DNA from: Paenibacillus sp. FSL H7-0737
GTDB taxonomy: Bacteria > Bacillota > Bacilli > Paenibacillales > Paenibacillaceae
Assembly (NCBI RefSeq): GCF_000758545.1
Contig: NZ_CP009279.1
Span: forward strand, 434,001 to 498,000
Direction of reading: 5' to 3'
Length of the DNA stretch: 64,000 nucleotides
Positions 35,092 through 43,943 of this stretch are shown here, in pieces. Numbering within the stretch: position 1 is the stretch's first letter; every line of letters starts with the position of its first letter. The notes under the pieces were generated by a model, which was given only the letters and a program-made list of their open reading frames with translations, was not told the origin of the DNA and did no database searches. A program made the translations under genes and the position numbers.

Positions 35092-35804
35092 TGTGGCGGG
35101 CACTGTCGGCGGATTGGCTCAAAATCCGTGGCAAGGGACTCTGGTTTCTAGTGTTTCTTGGACCGCTTGGACTTGTAGCCATGCAAGGCTTGAATTTCGG
35201 CCTTCGTTATGATTATCTTCGCGAGCAGTATAGTGCGGATTTATGGGGTGGGCTTCTGAACAATGTGGCTGCATTTGTGCCCATTGCTCTCTTTCTTGGA
35301 GGGACCTTAGTATGCTCGTTGATTGCAAATGTAGAACATCAGATGAGCTCGTGGAAGCAGCTCTTGGCACTACCTATCTCACGTACTTCAGTATTTATGG
35401 CTAAGCTGGTGTTATGTTTGGTGCTAGTGGCGGTTTCTTGTTTGTTGCTCTCGGTGGGTACAGTTGGTTTAGGGCTTGTTTTGGGCTTCAAGGTCGAACT
35501 GATTCCGTATTTGGATGTGTTACGAATTGGCTTTATGTCCTATATTGCAGCGTTGCCGGTTATCGCTTTGCAGCTGTGGCTTTCTCTGGCTAACCGTAAT
35601 CAGACATTGCCAGTTGCTCTTGGAATAACCTTATCTCTGGTGTCTATCTTCTCCATGTTACTTTCGGAGTGGGTTCCTTTAACATGGCCATATATGGCTT
35701 GGGAATCTTCGCATCGTCTCTTATTTAGCAGCGCAGGGTTGCTACTGGGGCTGCTGATTCTTTTGCCGGGTGCACTGCACTTCGCACGAAAGGATGTGGA
35801 TTAA
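35088..35804 (+). CDS. ABC-2 type permease, LanE/LanG-like (first)
   Basis: 238-residue membrane protein with six predicted helices and the short start (MWRALSADWLKIRGKG) usual for LanE/LanG and BcrB permeases. Start codon overlaps the ATPase stop. Together with the following homologous permease it should form a heteromeric channel with the E-loop ATPase. The first helix is followed by a long extracellular loop. Confidence 0.85.
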   Translation: MMWRALSADWLKIRGKGLWFLVFLGPLGLVAMQGLNFGLRYDYLREQYSADLWGGLLNNVAAFVPIALFLGGTLVCSLIANVEHQMSSWKQLLALPISRTSVFMAKLVLCLVLVAVSCLLLSVGTVGLGLVLGFKVELIPYLDVLRIGFMSYIAALPVIALQLWLSLANRNQTLPVALGITLSLVSIFSMLLSEWVPLTWPYMAWESSHRLLFSSAGLLLGLLILLPGALHFARKDVD

Positions 35805-35806
35805 CG

Positions 35807-36541
35807 ATGAATTCATTTTGGAGAGTGTTGTCGGCAGAACGATTAAAAATGTCTAAATCATATGTCTGGCTTTTAGTTATAGGCAGTCCGATTTTAGCAT
35901 TACTTCCCGGGGCATTGGCGGATAATCAAGGGGAGAAGATGAGTTGGGAACTGTTGTTAAATGTGATGTCCATGATGCATGCCTTGCTGTTTCTACCTGT
36001 GCTTTCGGGTATTTTCGCAGCGCTGATCTGTCGTTATGAGCACCATGACGGGGGCTGGAAGATGTTGCTGTCTCTGCCTGTGACTCGTTTATCAGTGTAC
36101 CTCTCAAAATATGTGATGATTATCGGATTGCTGGCTGCGGTTCAACTAACGTTCCTGGTGATGGTGCTGGGAATGGGTTTATTCCGAAATATTCCGGATT
36201 CAATCCCTTGGTCGCTGCTGCTAAGCTCGGTATTTGGCGGCTTTGTTGCCTGTCTGCCACTCGCTGCACTGCAGCTGGCTATCTCTCAAGGCTGGAGCAG
36301 TTTTGGCGCACCGCTGGCGCTGAATGTGAGTCTGACCATTCCCAATATGCTGATCGCCAATTCTTCAACCTATGGCCCCTATTATCCTTGGGTACAACCG
36401 ATGTTGGCTATGATGCCGTATGGTGATGACACGTTTGGGGCTTTTAATTTACCGTTCGAAACGCTGATGATGGTAGTGGGCGGTAGTTTTATTGTGTTTT
36501 TTGCGGCAGGACTACTCTCCTTTTATCGTAAAGCGGTCTGA
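35807..36541 (+). CDS. ABC-2 type permease, LanE/LanG-like (second)
   Basis: 244 residues, six helices, and the same N-terminal pattern (FWRVLSAERLKMSKSY) as the permease just upstream, so the two are paralogues. It begins 2 bp after that gene. Matches the EG part of LanFEG immunity transporters, which expel lantibiotics from the membrane. No lantibiotic biosynthetic gene is present, so resistance and not self-immunity is more likely. Confidence 0.85.
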   Translation: MNSFWRVLSAERLKMSKSYVWLLVIGSPILALLPGALADNQGEKMSWELLLNVMSMMHALLFLPVLSGIFAALICRYEHHDGGWKMLLSLPVTRLSVYLSKYVMIIGLLAAVQLTFLVMVLGMGLFRNIPDSIPWSLLLSSVFGGFVACLPLAALQLAISQGWSSFGAPLALNVSLTIPNMLIANSSTYGPYYPWVQPMLAMMPYGDDTFGAFNLPFETLMMVVGGSFIVFFAAGLLSFYRKAV

Positions 36542-36650
36542 TTTACAGCGATTCTTATAAACGCCTTCTCCATGGACATCCAGAGCTGGTTTTCATATAA
36601 TTGAGGAAAACAATCAGCAAAGCTGACTAGCTGGTGGAGGAGGCGATAGC

Positions 36651-37016
36651 ATGGAGCCAACGGCATTAGAAGATTGCGATAACACATGCAAGGGTTCGGA
36701 GCTTGAACCGGAATCCATTGCATTGATTCTGCCTGACCGAGAAATAACGGATAAAATGGCAGAGATGTTCAAAGCGTTGGGTGATCCCACACGAGTGCGG
36801 CTCATTTACGCTTTGTCCCAGAAAGAATTATGTGTACACGATTTGTCCGTGATCCTTGATATGGGACAATCTGCGATATCCCATCAGCTCCGTTATTTAC
36901 GGAATTTACGAATTGTGAAGCGTCGTAAAGAAGGAAAGACGGTATTCTATTCGCTCAACGATGCGCATGTAGAGCAGATCTTTCTGCAGACGCATGAACA
37001 TGTCCGTCATGAATAG
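36651..37016 (+). CDS. ArsR/SmtB-family metal-sensing repressor (CzrA/CadC-like)
   Basis: 121-residue winged-helix repressor. The alpha5 zinc site of CzrA is exactly present as D104, H106, H117 and H120 (D-x-H-x10-H-x2-H). The alpha3 region has ELCVHDL, i.e. Cys61 where CadC has a Cys-x-Cys pair, and C9 and C13 occur in the N-terminus, so a second metal site is possible. Metal binding should release DNA. A classical ArsR operator lies upstream of the cadA-type ATPase gene 1 kb downstream, its likely target. ATG 36651 follows GGAGGAGG. Confidence 0.9.
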   Translation: MEPTALEDCDNTCKGSELEPESIALILPDREITDKMAEMFKALGDPTRVRLIYALSQKELCVHDLSVILDMGQSAISHQLRYLRNLRIVKRRKEGKTVFYSLNDAHVEQIFLQTHEHVRHE

Positions 37017-37029
37017 CTGTATTTTTCAA

Positions 37030-37068
37030 AAAAGAGCGGTTCTCCGATTGTTGGAGAACCGCTCTTTT
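37030..37068. terminator. Bidirectional intrinsic terminator
   Basis: A perfect 16-bp stem (AAAAGAGCGGTTCTCC at 37030-37045 with its complement at 37053-37068) lies between the convergent repressor and CPBP genes and offers A/T tracts on both sides. Confidence 0.92.
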
Positions 37069-37071
37069 GCG

Positions 37072-37833
37072 TTAACTAGATTGATTTAGGTTGCTCGATA
37101 GGGTTGGTTTTCTAAAGGATAGAGCCAGCCAGAGACAATGCACAGCGAGTACGAGAAGGATGAATAGATCGATCCCCATATATTCGCTTGTATTATCATT
37201 TCCAACAAACTGAATCAGATTATGTACAAAATGAAACAATATCAGCGGTAGAATATTATTATTTTTCAGCATCAATAAAGAAAGCACAAAACCGATCAGA
37301 AGAGAATATACGAGCTGTAGGATGATTTGCGTCGTGTCTGTACCGGATAAAGCATTAAGCAAGTGGGTAATAGAGAAGAGTATGCTTGAAGTAATCACAG
37401 CCGTTTTAGTGCCCTTAGTGAGTAAAGTCTTGAAAATCAATCCGCGGTAAATACTTTCTTCCACAAAGGCTACAAGCAGGGTGAAGAAGATAAAGAACAA
37501 CACCTCAGACGTACTGATCTCACGAAAACCTTTAAAGGATATGGTGATCAGGACGACAGCTAGAGGTGCGTAATAGATCCACTTCCCAGAGGAAATGGTA
37601 TTCAGAGGACGGAAGCCAAGATCACTCCATTTGTTCTTAACCGTGAAGTAGATGATCAGTACAAGCGCGATTGGAATAAAGGAGATCAGTACAGGGGCGG
37701 TATACGAAAGCTCTTTAATTGTAGCGTAAGTCCCGGCGGCAGATACAGCTAGAAGTAACAGCACCTCAATAATAACAACGGTCCAAATAGGGTGTTTCTG
37801 TGAAAAAGAAGACGTCTTGGCTAGCTTTGACAT
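37072..37833 (-). CDS. CPBP-family intramembrane metalloprotease
   Basis: 253 residues with about seven membrane helices. The three Abi/CPBP motifs are visible: EESIYRG (glutamates and arginine), FSITHLLN and FHFVHN, which build the membrane-embedded metal-dependent site. Such proteins process CAAX prenylated proteins in eukaryotes and serve in bacteriocin immunity or signalling in bacteria. It separates the metal repressor from the cadA-type gene but reads the other way, so a link with them is doubtful. Confidence 0.87.
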   Translation of the reverse strand: MSKLAKTSSFSQKHPIWTVVIIEVLLLLAVSAAGTYATIKELSYTAPVLISFIPIALVLIIYFTVKNKWSDLGFRPLNTISSGKWIYYAPLAVVLITISFKGFREISTSEVLFFIFFTLLVAFVEESIYRGLIFKTLLTKGTKTAVITSSILFSITHLLNALSGTDTTQIILQLVYSLLIGFVLSLLMLKNNNILPLILFHFVHNLIQFVGNDNTSEYMGIDLFILLVLAVHCLWLALSFRKPTLSSNLNQSS

Positions 37834-37974
37834 GGTCTACATTCATCCTTCCTTCTGTGTAATTTAGTTGCCAATTCATCTCGGGTGCGATCATACATGA
37901 TTTACCATATTTTCACGAAAAGATCAATTTATTTAATTTTTATGAGAGCGGAGAAAAATGGTGTATATGACGTA

Positions 37975-38003
37975 TTGACCTTCAAAAATAAAGGGAATAT
38001 AAT
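37975..38003 (+). promoter_or_regulatory. Promoter of cadA-type gene
   Basis: TTGACC (37975-37980) and a perfect TATAAT (37998-38003) are separated by 17 bp. The ArsR-type operator begins 15 bp downstream, over the expected transcription start. Confidence 0.88.
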
Positions 38004-38017
38004 AGCAATAAGAAAAC

Positions 38018-38037
38018 ATATGAACAAGTGCTCATAT
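38018..38037. promoter_or_regulatory. ArsR/CzrA-type metal operator
   Basis: ATATGAACAAGTGCTCATAT is a 12-2-12-like inverted repeat with one mismatched pair, matching the operators of SmtB/CzrA/CadC proteins. It overlaps the start of transcription of the ATPase gene; the ArsR protein encoded at 36651 is the obvious candidate ligand-responsive repressor. Confidence 0.88.
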
Positions 38038-38065
38038 ATGGTTTTTATTTGAGGAGATGTGCCGT

Positions 38066-40312
38066 ATGGATACGATGCAAGGAAAAGTAAAACGTCAGTG
38101 GGAACTAGAAGGCTTAGATTGCGCCAATTGCGCAAGGAAAATCGAAGATAAAGTGAAAAAAATTGAGGGCGTATCGTCTTGTTCCGTTAATTTTGTTACG
38201 AAGACAATGACGATGGAAACCGCCGCAGGTTATGAGGAATCGGCGATTGTAGAAGCAAAGAAAACGGTGAAGGCACTTGAGCCCCATGTAAATGTAAGAG
38301 AGAAGACTCAGGGCAGTCGCAAGCTGCAGAATAACAGTAGTCATACGCATGGAGAGGATCACAAACATGGCCATGAACACGATCATCAGTCTACAGACGG
38401 ACATAAGCATGATGATGCGGATGGTCACAGCCATGGCCACAGCCACGAGCATGGGGAAGGCGATACGCGTAAGATTCTACTGCGGTTAGGTGGCGGTGGG
38501 ATACTCGCGCTTGCCGGAATATTCTTACCGGTGGAGGGTGTAGTAGAACTGCTGATTTTCTTAGCAGCCTATCTCATTGTGGGTAGTGAAGTTGTCTGGC
38601 AGGCGATTAAGAACATTATCAGGGGTCAGGTATTTGATGAGAATTTCTTGATGGCTCTGGCAACCATCGGTGCTTTTGCGATTGGTGAGTATCCAGAGGG
38701 CGTAGCGGTTATGCTCTTTTACCAAATCGGAGAGTTGTTCCAAGGTCTAGCAGTAAACCGTTCACGTCGATCTATCACGGCACTTATGGATATCCGTCCC
38801 GAATTTGCTTACCTTAAGCTTGGAAATGATCTAAAACGAGTCTCTCCTGAGGAAGTAGTGATCGGTGATGTGATTGTTGTGAAACCGGGTGAGAAGGTAC
38901 CTCTGGACGGAACGATCCTTGAGGGAAGCGCCATGATGGATACATCAGCACTTACCGGGGAGTCTGTACCGCGTTCGGCTGGACCGGGAAGCACAGTATT
39001 AAGTGGATTTATTAATCGAAACGGCGTTATTACGATGCAAGTCACACAGACCTTTGGTGAATCAGCCGTATCCAAAATTCTGGAGTTGGTACAGAATGCT
39101 TCAAGCAACAAAGCCAAAACAGAGAACTTTATTACTAAGTTTGCACGGGCTTACACACCTATAGTAGTGATCACAGCTGTGCTGCTAGCTGTCGTTCCTC
39201 CGCTAGTGATTAGCGGGGCAACCTTCTCAGATTGGATTTACCGGGCGCTTGTATTCCTCGTAATCTCCTGTCCATGTGCGCTTGTGGTCTCGATTCCACT
39301 TGGTTTCTTCGGAGGGATTGGAGCAGCTTCACGCAGTGGTATTCTGATTAAAGGAAGCAACTATCTTGAAGCGTTAAATGATGTGAAAGTAGTTGTCTTT
39401 GATAAGACCGGAACGTTGACTAAGGGGCAATTTAAGGTTACAGGAATTTATCCGTCAGGTGGCAAGTCTAAGGATGAATTGCTGCAGACAGCTGCTTATG
39501 CGGAGAGCCATTCGAACCATCCGATTGCCGAATCGATTAGGGCGGCTTATGGAGAACAGATTTCTAAGGAAGCGATCTCGAATTACAACGAAATCTCCGG
39601 TCATGGAATCGAGGTTTCGATTGAAGGCAAGACCGTACTTGCAGGTAACGCGCGTCTGATGGAGCGAGAGGGCATAGCTTATGAGGTGCCAGCGCAAAGC
39701 GGTACAGTTGTTCACATCGCGGTGGATCATCAGTATGGGGGTTATCTGGTGATTGCTGATGAAGTGAAGGAGGACTCGCAGCAGGCTATTCAGAGCCTCA
39801 AGAAGCTTGGCATCCGTAAAACGGTGATGTTAACTGGCGATGCTTCTTCTGTAGCTGAAGATGTTGGGAAGCAGTTAGGTGTAGATGAGGTTCACGCGGA
39901 GCTTTTGCCGCAGCATAAGGTAGAGGCCATCGAGAAGCTGGATCGTGAAAAGTCACATCGCGAGAAAATTATTTTTGTCGGTGATGGAATTAACGATACC
40001 CCAGTACTAGCTAGAGCAGATGTTGGGATCGCAATGGGCGGACTGGGCTCCGATGCTGCGATTGAAGCGGCAGATATTGTAATTATGACCGATGAGCCTT
40101 CGAAGATTCCTGTTGCTATCGGAATTGCCAAGCGTACACGGATGATCGTATGGCAAAATATTATTTTTGCTCTAGGCGTTAAAGCTATATTTCTTATTCT
40201 CGGCGCATTTGGGATTGCCACGATGTGGGAGGCTGTATTCTCAGATGTTGGGGTAACCGTGCTGGCTGTACTGAACAGTATCCGAGCATTAAAAGTTAAA
40301 GATCAAGGATAA
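38066..40312 (+). CDS. cadA: P1B-type Zn2+/Cd2+ exporting ATPase
   Basis: 748-residue heavy-metal ATPase. An N-terminal HMA domain has the metal site GLDCANCA, followed by a histidine/aspartate-rich stretch (about residues 92-135) likely to bind zinc. The transport-site helix has SCPCALV; the phosphorylation site is DKTGTLTKG; the hinge is GDGINDTPVL. This places it with CadA/ZntA Zn/Cd/Pb exporters. ATG 38066 is right for GAGGAG at 38051; the ATG at 38057 directly abuts that site and is excluded. A near-consensus promoter and an ArsR operator lie immediately upstream. Confidence 0.94.
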   Translation: MDTMQGKVKRQWELEGLDCANCARKIEDKVKKIEGVSSCSVNFVTKTMTMETAAGYEESAIVEAKKTVKALEPHVNVREKTQGSRKLQNNSSHTHGEDHKHGHEHDHQSTDGHKHDDADGHSHGHSHEHGEGDTRKILLRLGGGGILALAGIFLPVEGVVELLIFLAAYLIVGSEVVWQAIKNIIRGQVFDENFLMALATIGAFAIGEYPEGVAVMLFYQIGELFQGLAVNRSRRSITALMDIRPEFAYLKLGNDLKRVSPEEVVIGDVIVVKPGEKVPLDGTILEGSAMMDTSALTGESVPRSAGPGSTVLSGFINRNGVITMQVTQTFGESAVSKILELVQNASSNKAKTENFITKFARAYTPIVVITAVLLAVVPPLVISGATFSDWIYRALVFLVISCPCALVVSIPLGFFGGIGAASRSGILIKGSNYLEALNDVKVVVFDKTGTLTKGQFKVTGIYPSGGKSKDELLQTAAYAESHSNHPIAESIRAAYGEQISKEAISNYNEISGHGIEVSIEGKTVLAGNARLMEREGIAYEVPAQSGTVVHIAVDHQYGGYLVIADEVKEDSQQAIQSLKKLGIRKTVMLTGDASSVAEDVGKQLGVDEVHAELLPQHKVEAIEKLDREKSHREKIIFVGDGINDTPVLARADVGIAMGGLGSDAAIEAADIVIMTDEPSKIPVAIGIAKRTRMIVWQNIIFALGVKAIFLILGAFGIATMWEAVFSDVGVTVLAVLNSIRALKVKDQG

Positions 40313-40370
40313 AAAAATCGCTCTTTAGGGTATTGGTGTTATTCACCGATCCCCAAAGAGCGATTTTTTC
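40313..40370. terminator. Bidirectional intrinsic terminator
   Basis: AATCGCTCTTT (40316-40326) pairs with AAAGAGCGATT (40355-40365), flanked by A-run and T-run, between convergent cadA and the dehydrogenase gene. Confidence 0.9.
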
Positions 40371-40383
40371 TGTTTGCAGGAGA

Positions 40384-41346
40384 TTAAATGCTGTCTTCCA
40401 AGTGTAAGCTCTCAATGCCTGAGCGAACAATGCTGCAGGAGGCGTTGAATTTCTCCGCTTCTTCGGTGTTTAGGTTAAGCTCCAGTAGCTCTTGAATTCC
40501 AGTGTTGCCAATAATGGCAGGTACGCCGGTACATATACCACTTTGCCCGTACTCTCCATCCAGAATTGCGGATACGGCAATGATCTTATGCTCATCATTC
40601 AGAATGGAACGAGTAATGTAAGCCAGTGCGCTGCCAATACCGAAATGTGTGGAGCCTTTTTTGGTAAATATCTCCCAGCCCGCATCTTTGGTCTTGCGGG
40701 AGATATCCTCCAGATCTAGATGCTGGAACCGCTCACGATGCTGATCCATAATTTGCAGGATGGGCTTACCGCCAATCGTCACATGTGACCAAGCTACAAA
40801 CTGGGATTCACCATGTTCTCCAAGTGCGTAGCCGTTTACGCTGCGTGGATCGATGGAGAAAACATCAGATAGTAGTGTCTTTAGGCGCGAGGAGTCAATG
40901 GAGGTTCCTGTACCAATAATTCTGTGGCGAGGCAGCCCTGATATTTTCCATACCATATAAGTGACAATATCGACTGGATTAGCGGCGACTACGAATATTC
41001 CATCGAATCCCCCAGCCATAATGTTGGTAATAATTTCTCTAGTAATGACTGCAGAAGCTTCCAGGACGTCAAGTCTTGTCTGCCCTGCCTTTGGATTAGC
41101 GCCGGCTGTTAAGATAACTACATCCATTCCTGCGCAGTCGCTATGGGTTCCGGCATACACCTTGGTGCGTGTGCTTGTGAAATCCATGCAGTGTGAGAGA
41201 TCAAGTGCTTGTGCCATAGCGCGGTCATAGGTGCGGTCGATCATCATGATCTCGTCGCAAATTGCCTGATTGACCATGGAGTAGGCGCAGCTGGAACCGA
41301 CCATCCCGGCACCGACGATGGCAACTTTTCTTGATTTACTTTTCAA
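40384..41346 (-). CDS. L-lactate dehydrogenase-family 2-hydroxyacid dehydrogenase
   Basis: 320-residue LDH/MDH-fold enzyme. NAD-binding GAGMVGS, catalytic-region GEHGES, R in IDSSRLK and R91 in QTRLD are all present. The substrate-specificity position (Gln102 in Bacillus LDH, in NQKPGETR) reads Pro here (NPKAGQTR, P85), which is not what is expected for pyruvate specificity or for malate (Arg). It may be an LDH paralogue or use another 2-oxoacid. Start is TTG 41346 with GAGG upstream. It stands alone. Confidence 0.8.
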   Translation of the reverse strand: MKSKSRKVAIVGAGMVGSSCAYSMVNQAICDEIMMIDRTYDRAMAQALDLSHCMDFTSTRTKVYAGTHSDCAGMDVVILTAGANPKAGQTRLDVLEASAVITREIITNIMAGGFDGIFVVAANPVDIVTYMVWKISGLPRHRIIGTGTSIDSSRLKTLLSDVFSIDPRSVNGYALGEHGESQFVAWSHVTIGGKPILQIMDQHRERFQHLDLEDISRKTKDAGWEIFTKKGSTHFGIGSALAYITRSILNDEHKIIAVSAILDGEYGQSGICTGVPAIIGNTGIQELLELNLNTEEAEKFNASCSIVRSGIESLHLEDSI

Positions 41347-41518
41347 TTGCCTTGACCTCGCTTTCTATTGTTAGGTATGCATATATTTTAACGTATCCCT
41401 CCACAAGTTACCTAACATCGGACACAGAAAAATGTTTTTTCCTACAAGGTATTCATCCACGTAAGAAGCCATCTCAATCGTATGAATTGAAATGGCTTCT
41501 TAGAATAACAATATATAC

Positions 41519-42019
41519 TTATGACTGTAAGGACTGTGCCTCCGAGGAGGTCATAGCTTTATAACGTTTGTACATAAAGAATCTCCAATGAAGAATCATT
41601 CCGAAGGCTAAGATGAAGAATAACCCACCGGACTGAGGGATACTAACATAACTATTAATAAATTCATGAAGTAAGGTGCGAACTAAAAGGAGTCCGAGCA
41701 GAATGAAAGCAAAGCTCTTAGAACGCTGAGCATAAATTTGTCCATCCCGTTGTTCGAAGTTTGTGCTGCGTATTAGAGGATACGCGAAGATGAACCAGCC
41801 AATCAAAAAGGCGAGTGCTGCCCACCATAAAGGAAACCTAACTTCAGGTACAACGAACATGGCAAAGCCAGTCGACATTCCGAGAGGTGGAATCCATATT
41901 TTTCGAATGGTAACCGGACGTGCGCTAGCTTTTAGACGAATAAAAATAACCATTAGCGCCATGAGCAAGGTCCCTATAGTGGAGCCGATATGTAGGAGTG
42001 AGGGGTTAATGCTACCCAT
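41519..42019 (-). CDS. ccdC: CcdC-family membrane protein
   Basis: 166-residue protein with five predicted membrane helices and the CcdC motif run (IRKIWIPPLGMSTGF, then MFVVPE). B. subtilis CcdC lies next to ccdA in cytochrome c maturation, but no ccdA or other maturation gene is near here. ATG 42019 follows AGAGAGG. The function of CcdC itself is poorly known, so the assignment is by family only. Confidence 0.85.
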   Translation of the reverse strand: MGSINPSLLHIGSTIGTLLMALMVIFIRLKASARPVTIRKIWIPPLGMSTGFAMFVVPEVRFPLWWAALAFLIGWFIFAYPLIRSTNFEQRDGQIYAQRSKSFAFILLGLLLVRTLLHEFINSYVSIPQSGGLFFILAFGMILHWRFFMYKRYKAMTSSEAQSLQS

Positions 42020-42170
42020 GATTCACGACCTCTCTATGATTTGAGTCACTTGTATCTTCATTATAACAGAAAAACGATGGCGGAACATTGAAGTGTAGCC
42101 GCTGTATGGAGGTAGTAGCTCCGTGAAAAGCACTGCATACTACATTAAGTAGAAAGAGGCCGAAAACACC

Positions 42171-42213
42171 AAATAGCAGGTCAAGGTAGTTAACCTTGAC
42201 CTGCTATTTTTTT
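42171..42213. terminator. Long perfect hairpin with T-tract
   Basis: 17 perfect base pairs (42171-42187 with 42193-42209) around an AGTTA loop, followed by TTTT on the plus strand. The downstream neighbour on the minus strand (GlsB gene) ends 42 bp away, and the T-rich arm serves both directions poorly on the minus side. It could also be the end of an unseen plus-strand transcript. Confidence 0.7.
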
Positions 42214-42254
42214 AATAATATAAGTAGTCCAATAATTATTGGTTCAGCCTAAGC

Positions 42255-42515
42255 TTATGAACGGCTACGTCCATTTGTTGAGCGAAGAATAAGGCTGACG
42301 ATAAAGATCAGAACAACGGCCCCGATCAAAGAAGGGAAGAAATAGAAATCACTTACTTTAGGTCCCCAACTTCCCAGAAGCACGCCACCGAGCCATGAAC
42401 CGATAATACCTGCGATAATGTTACCAATTACCCCGCCTGGAATATCTCTGCCCATAATCAGACCCGCTAACCAACCAATGATCCCACCAACAATTAACAT
42501 CCATAAAAAACTCAT
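42255..42515 (-). CDS. GlsB/YeaQ/YmgE-family stress membrane protein
   Basis: 86-residue protein of two to three hydrophobic helices with the family glycine pattern (GGIIGWLAGLIMG, then GNIIAGIIGSWLGG). Members are small integral membrane proteins linked to general stress in Gram-positives and enterobacteria. ATG 42515 follows AAGGAG. Confidence 0.9.
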   Translation of the reverse strand: MSFLWMLIVGGIIGWLAGLIMGRDIPGGVIGNIIAGIIGSWLGGVLLGSWGPKVSDFYFFPSLIGAVVLIFIVSLILRSTNGRSRS

Positions 42516-42764
42516 GTTACTTCAACTCCTTCGTTTTGTTGTTTTCGATGTCTACTATTAACCTTGCCAATCATGTTTAAACCACTTGTAAAAACTTACT
42601 ACTGCCGGAAGAGTTAGGAAATGGCTTCAAAATTGAACTCGATAATGTATTACAACTATAAACATGCTATAGTGAAAAAATATTATAAAATACTGAGTAA
42701 GTTGCTATCAGTAAAGGGTAATTAAGAAGTAAATACAATTTATACAAACAAAGGAGTCGCTACT

Positions 42765-43814
42765 ATGGAACGGCCTAATGAGGTATTGTTTTATGTGGGA
42801 ACGTACAACCCTGAAGGTGAGGAAGCTATTCTACTCTGCTCACTTAGTCCTTCATCAGGGGAAATGAAGATTCTTGAGGGTACTAAGGGCATTGAGAATC
42901 CATCGTTTTTAGCAGTAAACAGCACAGGCAGCGTGCTCTATGCGGTTAGTGAGAAGGATGAGGGCGAGGTCTATGCTTTTGCTATTGATCCTGTTACTAA
43001 AGCGTTGAGTCCACTTGGAAGTCGTCCTACGGAAGGTGGCGCTCCTTGTTATGTCTCGATCAGTCCTAAGCAAGATTACATATTCGTCTCTAATTATTCC
43101 GGTGGCAATGCCAACGTATTTCCTGTAAATGAGGATGGTTCGCTTCAGGTCATGTCTGATCAAGTGAAACATGTAGGTTCAGGAATTCGTGAAGACCGTC
43201 AGGAAGCTCCGCATCCACACTCCGTCATTCCGGATGGAAGCGGCAAGCATATACTGGTTTGCGACTTGGGACTGGATCAAATCCTGATTTATCGCCTTGA
43301 AGAAGGTAAGCTGTCTAAGCATCGGGAGATTAATCTCCCACCAGGTTCAGGTCCACGCCATCTGGCGGTACACCCTTCAGGACAATGGATTTATCTGGCG
43401 AATGAACTAAACTGTACCGTAACGGTATTTGCTAATGATGAGCAGAATGGAAACCTCAGCATTTTACAGCATGTCAGCACGCTTCCAGAGCAATATAATG
43501 CGGGTAGTGATGATACAGCTTCCGATATTCATGTATCGCCATGTGGTAAATTCTTGTATGTCTCAAACCGGGGACAAGATAGTATCGCCTTGTTCCATAT
43601 TGAGGGTTCAACAGGTCATCTTGAAGCGGTAGATTGGCAGGTTACAGGCGGACGTACTCCGCGTAATTTCGCCATTATTGGTGGCAAGCTGCTCGCTGCG
43701 AATCAAAATAGTGATATTATTACTTCGTTCTCCATCGATAGTGACAGTGGCAGATTAATTCCTACAGGGAACGAGCTGAAGATAAAGACACCGGTCTGTA
43801 TTCAAGCCGTGTAG
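42765..43814 (+). CDS. pgl: Lactonase family protein (6-phosphogluconolactonase type)
   Basis: 349-residue seven-bladed beta-propeller of the YbhE/Pgl type. Family features are GTYNPEGE at the start, GGAPCYVSISP, NYSGGNANVF, HPHSVIPDGSG and GRTPRNF, including the acidic/His residues that line the active centre in YbhE-like lactonases. It hydrolyses 6-phosphogluconolactone in the pentose phosphate pathway in the best studied member. No pathway genes are next to it. ATG 42765 follows AAAGGAG. Confidence 0.88.
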   Translation: MERPNEVLFYVGTYNPEGEEAILLCSLSPSSGEMKILEGTKGIENPSFLAVNSTGSVLYAVSEKDEGEVYAFAIDPVTKALSPLGSRPTEGGAPCYVSISPKQDYIFVSNYSGGNANVFPVNEDGSLQVMSDQVKHVGSGIREDRQEAPHPHSVIPDGSGKHILVCDLGLDQILIYRLEEGKLSKHREINLPPGSGPRHLAVHPSGQWIYLANELNCTVTVFANDEQNGNLSILQHVSTLPEQYNAGSDDTASDIHVSPCGKFLYVSNRGQDSIALFHIEGSTGHLEAVDWQVTGGRTPRNFAIIGGKLLAANQNSDIITSFSIDSDSGRLIPTGNELKIKTPVCIQAV

Positions 43815-43877
43815 GCTGGGAATAGGTTATTGTATGTTTCAATATTAGGGGCTATTCCCCGAAATTTATCAAAATAA

Positions 43878-43920
43878 AAGGCCTTCCAATCAGCTGTACA
43901 TGTGCTGAGGGGAAGGCCTT
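43878..43920. terminator. Bidirectional terminator hairpin
   Basis: AAGGCCTTCC (43878-43887) and GGAAGGCCTT (43911-43920) with an inner CAGC/GCTG stem, between convergent genes; T tracts are short. Confidence 0.75.
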
Positions 43921-43943
43921 AAATGGTATAATGGCAAGTTACC

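Noticed and set aside
42090..42213. Small plus-strand RNA ending at the 17-bp hairpin
   Set aside because: The T-tract favours the plus strand, but no promoter is readable upstream, so I list only the hairpin.
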